Source: Corbicula japonica (lineage: Eukaryota; Mollusca; Bivalvia; Venerida; Cyrenidae). From it: a stretch of 64,000 bases of DNA. The translations under genes and the position numbers were made by a program. The notes beneath the pieces were generated by a model. It saw only the letters and a program-made list of their open reading frames with translations. It searched no databases and was not told the DNA's origin. Every line of letters begins with the position of its first letter. The first letter of the stretch is position 1. Of the stretch, positions 1 through 12,100 are shown one piece after another. Location: positions 1,724,303-1,788,302 of the forward strand of contig JAZAYU010000061.1 in NCBI GenBank assembly GCA_038501625.1. Direction: 5' to 3'.

Positions 1-125
1 TAGCCACCGCAACAAAGATCACCATCCCACGCTCTGATGAAAACAGCGATATTATCAAGATATTCGGTACCAAAGAGGGCATTGACAAGGCCATGCACGA
101 GATTCAAATCACATCTGATATACAG
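1..125 (+). CDS. HDLBP: vigilin exon (partial): second half of KH1
   Basis: Reads ATKITIPRSDENSDIIKIFG and continues to a phase-0 donor (CAG|gtaaaa). The exon may begin before the window; the 'tag' at 1-3 could also be an acceptor, and I cannot decide between the two. Confidence 0.9.
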
Positions 126-3100
126 GTAAAATTACACTAGGCCATTTTTCGAGTCTTTTAAGAGCACTGAAAATACCTGACAAGTAACATTTGGGGGAGG
201 GGATTGGGTAATTGTTTACAAAAACATTAGTTGGGGTGGGGGGTGGCGAAAGGCCTGTAAACAACATGCAAACCTGTTTTTCAGCAATTCGAACAAAATC
301 TGAAACAAAATAAATACATCATTGAAGAAGTTGGCCAACAAAATGATTGTTCAAGTTTGATTTCATGATTGTTCCTGAAAGTTGTTTCCTGCTTGTTTAA
401 TCTGTTGCATTGTGAATTTACAACAGAGCAGTGGAGATTTCAGTTTTTAGCTCGACTATTCGAAGAATAGGGGAGCTATCCTACTCGCCCCGGTGTCGGC
501 GTCGGCGTCCGTTAAACAAAAATGCACTTTGGTCCATTACTTGAAAACTAGTTCTGATATCAACTCGAAACTTGGAATATATATTCACCATCAAATTCTA
601 CATCATTACCAACAAGACCCATAACTCTGCTTCCAATATTTTTCAAGTTATGCCCCTTTTTCACTTAAATTTTGCGTTAAGGAAAATATGCACTTTGGTC
701 CATAACTTATAAACTACTTGAGATATCAACTTGAAACTTGGAATATATATTCACCATCAAATTCTACATCATTACCAACAAGACCCATAACTCTGCTGTC
801 AATATATTTCAAGTTATGCCCCTTTTTTCTTATATTTTGTGTCAAGCAAAATATGCATTTTGCCTCTAACTTTAAAACTAATTGAGATATTGCCTTGAAA
901 CTTGAAATATATTTTCACCATCAAAATCTACATCATAACCAACAAGACCCATAACCCTTCTTCCAATATTTTTCAAATTATGCCCCTTTTTCGCTTACAT
1001 TTTGTGTTAAGCAAAATATACAGTCGGCCCTTAACTTCGTTATGAATGGAGGGATTTCAAAATAACTTGGCACAAATGTTCACCATGACAAGGCGGTGTG
1101 TCGCGTACAATACCCATGCCTGTAGGTCCAAAGTCAAGGTCACTGTTACTAAAAATAGAATTTTCTTGCAAAATCGTGTCCGCTCTGTAACTTTGTTATT
1201 TCTTATTGGGTTTTTAAATAACTTGGTATAATTGTTCACCATATCAAGACGGTGTGTCACGTACATGCCCAAGCCTGTATGTCAATGGTCAAGGTCACTG
1301 TTGCTAAAAATAGAATTTTCTTGTCTAGGCTGTTACTTTGTTATGAATGGAGGGATTTCAAAATATCTTGGCACAAATGTTCACCATGACAAGGCGGTGT
1401 GTCCGCACAATACCCATGCCTGTAGATCCAAGGTCAAGGTCACTGTTACTAAAAATAGAATTTTCTTGTCCAGGCTGTAACTTTGTTATGAATGGAAGGA
1501 TTTCAAAATAATTTGACACAAATGTTCACCATGACAGGGCGGTGTGTCACGTACCATGCCCATGCCTGTAGGTCAAAGGTCAAGGTCACTGTTACTAAAA
1601 ATAGAATTATCTTGTCCTGGCTGTTACTTTGTTATAAATGGAGGGATTTTAAAATAACTTTGCACAAATGTTCATGAAAAGGCAGTGTGTCCGCACAATA
1701 CCCAAGCCTGAAGGTCCAAGGTCAAGGTCACTGTTACCAAAAATAGAATTTTCTTGTCCAGGCTGTAACTTCATTATAAATGGAGGGATTTCAAAAAAAC
1801 TTGACACAAATGTTCACCATGAAAGGGCAGTGTATCGCGTATTATTCCCATCATTGCACTTGAGTGTCTGAAAATGATGCATAGCGGGGCATCCGTGTCC
1901 TATGGACACATTTCTAGTTTCACTTATATTTTCACTTAAGTGCACTTCATCGATAACTTTGCAAATACTTAAGGTATCAACTTCAAACTACCATTATATT
2001 TTCATTTCAGTTCTTTTTCTGTAACATCACTGAAGTGATTGATATTTGACTAAAAGTAAATGTCTCTAATAAAAAATTACTAACAAGTTTTCTAACAAAT
2101 TCAGAAATATTTCATAGTTATTCCCCTATTCAGTTTAATATTTATGGTACATTTAGGAATTATTTCTGTTATTTGAAAAGAATTTCTCCCGTACCATTCA
2201 CTTGTAAATATTTTTCCTGATTGCACATGAATGTATGGCCATAGTTGTTATTGTTTTAATCTTCAAATTGCATTTGTTTCAAATGATTCGAATAGTCGAG
2301 CATGCTGTCTCCTCTGACAGCTCTTGTTGGATCAGTCTTTATCTTTATTTCACAAAAATTGATTTCTACAAACAATTCTTAGTGTTTTGAGTTTGGGAAG
2401 TTTTATCCAGCTGATATAAAAAGGCATTTTATGTGAAACATAATGATCTTGATGCTTTATTTCAGTCTAAACTGGCATACGAAAGAATACATGTTGAGAA
2501 GGTTTATCATCCATTTGTCTGTGGCCCCAGTAACTCTACAATCCGTCAGCTGATGGAGGAGACAGGTGCTAAGATCAACATTCCCCCACCGAGTGTACAG
2601 TCTGATGAGATTGTAGTTTCTGGAGAGAAGGAGGGTGTCATGAAGTGTAAAGCTACCATCGTGGGCATCTATGAAGAAAAGGTAAATTCTATGTATATAA
2701 AACTCGAACCTTTAACATAACCATAAACCATTTCATATACAGTTGCAACTCTGTTGCACCAAACCCATGATTTTTATTCTAGTTTATTATGTGTATTAAT
2801 ATCTAAAAAATATTTTTGAACTAAGCAAATTCAATACAATTCACCTTTTAGCAAAATGAGAAAAAAACTACCCAATCTAAAAATAGTTTTGTTAATTATA
2901 TCCAGCTAAGAAATCAGTGTGACATTCAATGAAGTCACATTTCTGTTGAGCAAATAATGATGCAGATAAATGTTACCAGTGTTAAGAAAATTACACTTGA
3001 GAACTAGTATAGTGTTATTGTAATGTAAGTTAAAGACTTTGTAAAACTTTACACATGCTATCTATATTGTAGAAGAGGAAATGTCAGACTGTCTCAGTGG

Positions 3101-6100
3101 AGGTACGCAAGTCTCAGCACAAGTACATCATCGGTCCCCGTGGCAACAGTCTTCAGGAAATTCTTGCTATGACTGGTGTATCTGTAGAAGTTCCCTCCCT
3201 TGACGACCCATCAGAGACCATCACACTGCGTGGTGAACAGGACAAACTTGGCCCTGCTCTTACCATGGTCTACTCTAAGGTAGGTTGTGTAAAACCTGAA
3301 GGAAAGTGGATGTTTTGGACTTCCAGCACCAGTCCAATCACTAATCAAGCAAGGTGTTTGGTGTTTTTTTCAACCTTCTCTTTCTTTGTTAACTATTAGA
3401 AAAGGTACATTAGATTAAAGATGTTGTATGAACTTAAAATAAGGTTGAGAGGTTGAGATGAAAGATCAAAACATCAATAAAGTTGCAGAATTTAGAAATT
3501 CACTTTCAGTGAAGCATGTCAGTCAAATCTACAGAAATGAATACCGGATTATGAAAGGAACTGTTGGATTTTGTGTTTTAGGCTAACAGTGTGGTGTTTG
3601 CTGATGTTCATGTGGCAGACTGGCTACACAAGTACATCATCGGCAAGAAGGGAGCTACCATCCGAAACATCACCTCCAACTTTCCCAAGGTAAGCTTTCT
3701 ATGTTTTGGTTCATTTCACTGTTGTTGCAAAAAAACCTTTCAATTGTTTACATTGTATGTACTGTGCATTATGTCTCTGATACCACCAGTTGACATTTGC
3801 AAGTAACTTGAATGTGAGAATCATATTACTGTTAATGCCATGTTTATTTTTCATATACAAAGCAATGAAAAAATGTCTGTAAAAGTATTTCATTTTTGAC
3901 TTTGAAAATGTTTTGAATGTGCAAAATGTGTCAAAATTATCTTATAATTAAAAATATATGCAGTGGTCCATATCCCAACTTATGCAGCATAAAAGTGGTA
4001 GTTAAATAACTGGGCCTATGTCTGTGAAATCTAATGCAGTGGTCTCATTATAAGTTAAAGCAGAAGACACTAATAAAAAAAGAAGGGGGATTCTGGCCTT
4101 CAAACAAACAAACAAAAAAATAGCAGCTGTTCCACTATCATAGCTGGGTCTTATGGTCACTATTGTTGGGGGAAATACTCTTCCCCTGCCTGTTATTGAG
4201 AACCCTCTTCGTGTGTCAGATTTGCAGCTAGTCCTATTGGAGCACTGGTTTGATCGTTGCACCTATGGGTTTTTCAGGTGCACATTGAGTTCACGGAGGG
4301 AGAAGACAAGATCAAGGTGGAAGGTCCTCCAGAAGAAGTTGACCAGGCTGTGAAGGCTCTTGAAGACTACATCAAGGACCTACAGAGCCGTATGGACTTT
4401 GCGGAAATTGAGATTGACCAGCGATTTCACAAACACATTATTGGGAAGGGGGGATCAAACATCACTAAGATCAAAAATGAAACCGGAGTGGCCATCAGAA
4501 TACCATCTGACTCCGAGAATAGTAATACGATCAGAATCGAGGGAGAACCACAGGGGGTCCAGAAAGCCAAGAAAGAACTTCTCGAAATGGCCTCCAGAAT
4601 GGTATGTGAATTGAGCTAGTCTCAGAATAGTATTTGTCTAAAAAAAACAAAACAAAATGCATAATGTTTAAATAAGTTACTTGTTTTTGTTTCCATACAT
4701 CTTAAGCAATGGAGCTCAGTTACATAACTGCGGAAAGGAAACTTGTAGATGGCATATCGTGTGATTTAGATCAGTTAATTAGCATGTTAACACTTTTCAT
4801 GTCAGAAGGAAGTGCACACATTGTGAACTGTTGTGGATATGACAGGTTTACTTGTATTTGCATTTAGAAAAAAAACGGTAATACAATAATTTCCATGTGT
4901 CATAAATATCTGTGCTTTTAGGCAAAAAGCATTTTCTCAGGTTCCTGAAATTGTGGTTTTCTATTTTCTTAGATGACATTTACATACCCTGTGATATTTA
5001 ATCAAGGTTTTAAATGTGTGGTTCTTTCTGCCACAAAATCATTACCAATAATTCATAATATTAATTTCATTCAGGACACAGTTTGATCTGCTTTGTAGGA
5101 AAATGAGAAGTCTCGAGACATCATTATAGAACAGAGATTCCATCGGATGATGATAGGAGCTAGGGGTGAAGGTATAAAGACCGTTCGAGACAAATTTAAC
5201 CAAGTACAGATTACATTCCCAGACCAGGGCAAGAAAAGTGATGTAGTCACGCTTCGTGGACCAAAGAATGATGTAGACAAATGTTTCCAGCATTTACAGA
5301 AGTACACTCAAGAACTGGTAAGATTATAAAGTCTTTCCTTGTTTTCTGTGGCAGAGGGATGATAAGTAAAGAAACACTTGTTATTTGATTTTACTTGGTG
5401 ACTTGAGTAGCACTGAATTGTTCTTGTAAATAAATTGACTCCACATTTGCATACCAGAAAATAGTGTAATGTTGTACAAATTAACATTCTACACAAAAAC
5501 GTTGACATACACTATAGCACATTTTGAACTATTATTAAAAAAATACACTTCCTATTCAGGCATGAAACATTTAATTGTGAAATTGGTTCATTCAGACTTG
5601 TGAAAACAGTTCAGTTAAACTTGTAGATACAGATTTTTAATAAATTTGATCTGATATTGGTAGCTGGGTATTTTTTTTATACGTTGCCAGTTTTATTTCC
5701 CTACAAGATATGGGCAGATAAAACAGGATGTTGGAACACACATTTGTTTATGTTCTTCTTAAATTAAACTTTTTGGAATGCGTTTCCTGAAATGTGTTAT
5801 TTTATATTATATTTTAGAAAGAAAGCAATTATCAAGCTCAGGTGCATATCTTCAAGGACTTTCACAAGAACATCATTGGTAAAGGTGGAGCAACTATCCG
5901 AAAGGTATGTACAACTAGTGACCATAGAACAGTCTGTTAGTATGTGTAGCACTTAATGGGAACAAATTGATTGGTAAACAAACCTGTTACCCCATGTATA
6001 CAATTTCCTTTCTATAGGCGACCAATATAGCTCCAGATCATCAGTGGATACACTGTTCACTGTTGGATTCATTAGATTATCTCTAAACCAAAAAGAGAAC

Positions 6101-9100
6101 TGTTAGATACAGATCAGATGGCACATGTTCCATCTGATCTGGATCTTCACTGTTCAACAATGTGATAAAAGGCGTATCCATGGAGTAAAATGTTTAACCC
6201 TTTCCTGGATATATACGCATTTTTACGCATGTGCGACCAGTGTAGATCCAGATCAGCCGGCACATCCGTGCCGTCTGATCAGGATCTGCACTGGTTGCAT
6301 TTTGGTCAGAAATAACCTAATGAATCAAAAAGCGAGCAGTTTAAAACCTGATCAGACGACACGGATGTGCCGGCTGATCTGGATCTAAACTGTTCGCCCT
6401 AGCAATAAAGGTGTATCTATACAGGAATGGGTTAACACTGCAGAAAGCAGACTGAACAAAGGAGAAAAATAACTTACTGAATCAGGTTTGAATATTGTAA
6501 TTAATTATTAAAACTTATACAGATCTGGAGTCTTTAGTAATGCTTGTATGAAACAGCATCCAACTGACTTGTAGAATTGCTATATGTGGTTTGTTGATGC
6601 AGGTAGAAAACTGCTTTTTACGTAAATTGCCAGTGTTACATCGAGTTACCAGTATTTTAAAAATAAAAATCCAGCCATACAAAAAACAACAAAAACTGCT
6701 AAAAATGGTATTATATGGGTAAAACAGTGTAAGTCTTTGTTGATATATTTATTGATGTTTACCTGGTGTTTGTTTTTTTTATCAGATCCGTGAGGAGACA
6801 GACACTAGAATAGATTTGCCAACCGAGGCATCAGACTCTGATGTGATTGTCATCACTGGAAAGAAGCCCAACGTTGAGGCAGCTAAGAAGAAAATCGAAG
6901 CCATTCAGAAAGAATTGGTAAGTTGCACATAAGCAGGGGTTCTACTAGCTGCTGAATCTCGGGTCATTTTGATCATTTTTAACAGGATTCTGACCCCTTA
7001 TTTTAGCAAAAAATGATCCTTTAGCTAAAATCACTGGGGTCAAAATGGGGCTTTTTGTAAATTTCAAAAGTCAAAAGGTCATCTCCCGGGTCAAATGGAA
7101 CCCCTGATAAGGTGTTCACACCGTTAAGTGTGACAAATGCTTTGCAATTTTGTTGCAACTTGATATTAATGCTCAGGGCTTTTCTCACTGCCAAACATGG
7201 GGTCCAAACACTTTGGTTTTGACTTTAAAGGGGAATGAATTAAACTGATCTAAAATAACTTTTGAAGAAAAACAGCCTTTTTGCATAAAATTGTGACATT
7301 TTTTCATACCAAAATAACCCACTGTGCAATATTAAAAAACATAGCCCTACATTTGCAAGAAGGCAGCAAGTGTTCATCAAATCTTGTTACTAGTTTAAAC
7401 TGTAAAACTGTCATTCTAATCTGATATGTTTTGTTTAGGCTGATATCAAGGAAGTGTTTGTTGATGTTCCACACAAACTTCACAACTCGATCATTGGTGC
7501 TAAAGGGCGTCTTATCCGTTCCATCATGGAGGAGTGTGGTGGTGTGATAATTCGGTTTCCAGCAGAAGGCAGCACAAGTGACAAGGTGACAATTCGGGGA
7601 CCAGCCGATGATGTTGACAAGGCCAAGAAACAGCTCACGGAGCTGGCCAGTCAGATTGTGAGTAATTTTTGCACGTTAAACAAATGACATAATTGTCAAG
7701 GTCTGCATGCAGGGGAGGCATTTTTTCTGTACAGAAACTGCATTAGATAATGCTTTCTTCATGTGAGTCCCACAGTTCTTTTTTTGTGCATTATGTTTTG
7801 TTTATTTTTCCAATTATCAATACAGTTTGCAACAAAAAATTACCGTAAAAGTTTTAAAATTTCAGTCATCTAAAGTTGTGCAAAATATAAATGCTTGTCA
7901 AGTGTGAATTAAATACTTTGTATTCCTACAGCAAAATACCAGCAATGTAGAAGAGATCAGAGCCAAGGCTGAATACCACAAGTTCCTGATTGGACGAGGT
8001 GGCAGCAAGATCAGAAAGGTATGTCAACTTGTGCCGGTCACAGAAGTACTAACTTAATTTCAACGTGTTCTGTTTATTACTGGGAAGTAGTTTTAACCCT
8101 TTCCTTCATATATACGCATTTTTAGGCATATGGGACCAGTGTAGATCCAGATCAGCTGGTACATCCGTTCAATAAAGGTGTATCTATGGAGGAAAGGGTT
8201 AAACAGGATATTGCCTGAGAACTATTTAAGCCTGAAATAAGTGTGTGTTGGGTTGGTGGCATCATACCATGCCTGTCTGAAAGTGCTTTTCAACACAGGA
8301 AGTTAATGATGCTATAATCAATGAAGAAATCCAAGGAATTCAGCCGTTCTAGCTTTATTCCATTTCACTATTCAAACATTAAAATAACTGTTTACTCAGC
8401 GAACCACAGATTTTCTTCAACAAGTGTTGCTTAATTATTTAAATATATCAAGATCGTTGAATGTCAAAATGGCTTTTGAGCACCTTTAATATCAGAATTA
8501 GGAAGTTGTCGAGCATTTTCGGTATGAGGTTTTCATTTTGAAAAAAAAACTACACAACACATACACTTCTCATGTTTATCTGATTGATATTTCTGCCTTT
8601 TATCGGGGCTTAAAACGAATAATCCCACATTTCCCATGTAACATGAGACACTTAATACTATAAATATGATTGGAAGTAAAAATCATTAACAAGCAAAATG
8701 TATGGGGACAGTGGATAATAATTTATGCTAGGAACTGTATTTTAAATGCTCGGTTTGGTTGGAGAATCTGAAGCTTTGACAAATTCTTGATGCATGTTAC
8801 TCAGGTGTACCTTAAAACTTACCAGAAATAGTTCCCACTGGCATGAGTAACTCATCCTTACATCATAAACATAAAAGACTGATAGTTGTATAGAATTGTG
8901 TATTTCACTATTATCTAGGTTTTGCAGAGTACATATGCAAGGATAATTTTCCAATTGTCTGATGATTATACAAGTATGTATTGCACTATTATTTAATTAT
9001 TTAGGTACGAGAGAGTACAGGGGCTAGGATTATATTCCCATCGTCTGATGATGCTGACCAGGAGCTCATCACCATTATTGGAACCAAAGAGAGTGTGGCC

Positions 9101-12100
9101 ACCGCTAAGGCAGAAATACAGGCACTCATCAAGGACCTCGTAAGTCATAACTTTCTATTCAACATCTGTTTAATCATCGCCAATAGAGTCATCTTACTTT
9201 ATTCTTTACTGAGCCTGCTATAACCCCTTAAATAATCTCTGGCCGTGACTTAATGTCTTCCGTGAACAATATTGATACATTTTAGAAACAGATGTAAAAT
9301 GGTTTTTCTTTTTAAGTTTCAAGTGGACACTGATTGTAAATGTGTTGAATAGATTCATAAGGTAATTATAGAAATCAGTTGCACAGAAAAACAAACTGCA
9401 ATGATAACACTCTTTGTTGACATTTATTTCATTTCAATAGTCATCTTTTCTTTCTCCATATTTACCCTAAACTGTTCACAAACTGAAATACATTTTTAGA
9501 ATTAGACAGGCTCATGTGGTTACGATTCTGACATTTTAATTTCTGATTACTGTGTGAACAATCACTTTAGAATGACAATAATCGGTGTGTTTTATATTAC
9601 TTTGCAGGACAACATCGTTGAAGGTGAAGTGAATGTAGACCCAAAACATCACAAGTACTTTGTGGCACGTCGTGGTGAGGTGCTGAAGCAAATTGGTGAT
9701 GATTTTGGTGGTGTAACTGTCAGTTTCCCACGTAGTGGTGTGAAGAGTGACCGTGTTGTGATTAAGGGAGCAAAGGACTGTGTAGAGGGCGCCAAAAAAA
9801 GGATTCTGGAAATTGTTGCTGACCTGGTAATTAAACTTATGTTTTCTTGCTTACCAAATAATTCTAGACTTGTAATTTGTATAGTTTCAAATCTCAACCT
9901 TACAGAGCTATTCCCTACGAGAGTTAACATTATATAAATATCACATCCCATTGGGGGGAAACGAAATGTTAACCCGAGAGAAGTTATGTCAACCGAGGCG
10001 TTAGCCGAGGTTGACATTACCTTCTCAAGGGTTAACATTTCGTACTGTTTCCCCCAATGGGATGTGATATTTATTTTATTACACCGAACATTTGTTTTTT
10101 TAGAGATCTTGACTATGACCAAATTTCGTTTGGGAACAAAATCAAGCGCCGGAAGTCCAAAATCAATAATGCTCAATAAGCGGCTACAAATAATGATCAA
10201 AATGCGTTTATCTCCCTTGGTCAATTACGCATGCGTAGAAGTTAATTTGTAATTTGATTTCCAAGATATTTATTTTTAGATCCACACGAGGGTGACATGA
10301 TGCTGTCGCATATGTGACAGTAGCGATTATCTCCCTGTGACGTCACATTACGCTATATAGTAAACTAATCATGTGAGGTGTAATAATTGTTTTTTAACAA
10401 GTGCAGACCCAGCCTTTACATATGATATAGTCATGCAATATTTTCTATTGTAACTTTTATAGTGGTATAATTTAATTTCACATGATAAAAGTTTTGAATG
10501 AGAGTTTGTGTGAATAAATTCTCCCAATTTTATTGGTAATGGTTTTAAGTCCCAGAAGTTGTGATATTGCACATTTGGCCTGGTCGTGTAATCAGAGGAA
10601 TAAACACAAAAATGTTCACAGTAAAACAGGAGAGTGCTGGTAAATAAATCATTAGATTTTAAAACCAAACTTATTCAGACAACTTCATTTAATGTTTTTC
10701 ATATCTATACAATTTTGTTTAATATATGAAAACTGATGAGATTTGTTATCTAATGCTCAGGATGCCCAAGTGCAGATAGAGTGTGTCATCCCACAGCAGT
10801 TCCACAGGACAGTGATGGGTGCTCGAGGCTCCAGTGTGCAGGAAATCACATCCAAATTCAATGTAGCCATCAAGTTCCCAGACAGACCGGTAGCTAATGG
10901 AGGTCAGTAGTCTTGCACAAATGTCTGGTGATTAGAGGGATTTACTAATCCTTGGGGTTCTTCCATTGCATCTTCAACTAATTCCAACTTTAAATTGCAA
11001 ATAACCATTAAGCAAAAAAAAAAAACAACAGTTGCTGGCCTACTGATATCTGTTTTAGTTTTGACAGTGCTGGACATGAGCTTATTAGTTGTAACACTCT
11101 GAAAGTTGCCTTGGATAAAGATAAATAGTGTATTATATAGAAAAACTTACAAAATGATTTCTGCTAATGCAGCACTACATAATTATTGGTGCTCACCGTA
11201 AGAAACATAAGGTTTATTAACACATTTTCTTTATAAGTAATTTATTCCCTCCATGACAAAAGGTATTAGTACATGTAGTTGACAAGTGGTTCTAGTTAAG
11301 ATCTTGCATGATTTTAGGTGGACCAAAGGGTAGCGGTGATGCAGGGGAGAACATGGTCAATGGAACCGAGGAACAGCCAGGCTCACCTACCACACCATCC
11401 TCGCCAACCAAGAAAGATACAATTACCATCACTGGTAAACCTGAGAATTGTGAGGCAGCAAAGAAAGCTCTTCTTGTAAGTTCATATTCCTGTTGCTTCA
11501 AGCTTGTGTCTAACTTCTGTAACCATTGTAAATATAACAGAGGTAAGGATGGGATAATCTCATCTGGCCTGAAGGTTATAAAACTGAGCATGGAAACCAG
11601 TCTCAAATCTCAAGCATCTGATTGGCTGAAATGGCGACCAGTCGCCATTTCAGCCAATCAGATGCTTGAGATTTGAGACTGGTTTCCATGCTCAGTTTTA
11701 TAACCTTAGGCACTGGTGTGACAAAGGTTGCTTATGGTGGGATATCATACCATACAGTTGTCTTGAGATACTTATAAATATACCAAATACATGAAAGATT
11801 CCAAATTTTCATGTTCAGAAATAAAAACAATTACACATGGTGTGATTTAGCCATGGTTTGAATTCGTGCATTTACCCTAGCGCAAAATATGCGAAATTTC
11901 ATCTCGCGGGAAATATGATGATACCACAGTATATGTGTATATATATTAGGCTTAGAATTTCTTACTTAAAAAAGTGAAATATGCATATCAGAAAACACCA
12001 CACTCAGAAAACAATGCGTCCCCAAGCAGCAAAAGAGTAGAGAGGAAGAGAGCATGTGTTTATAAGAATATTAATGTCAAGCAAGACATCACAAACAATT

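Noticed and set aside
6125..6388. Peptides of the [11 protein letters not shown] type (also at 38834, 40646, 44701, 59831)
   Set aside because: They track the family B palindrome, in both orientations and in several frames, including introns of real genes.
9649..10224. 191-residue minus-strand open frame
   Set aside because: It is antisense to vigilin exon KH10 and then runs through the intron palindrome; no family resemblance.
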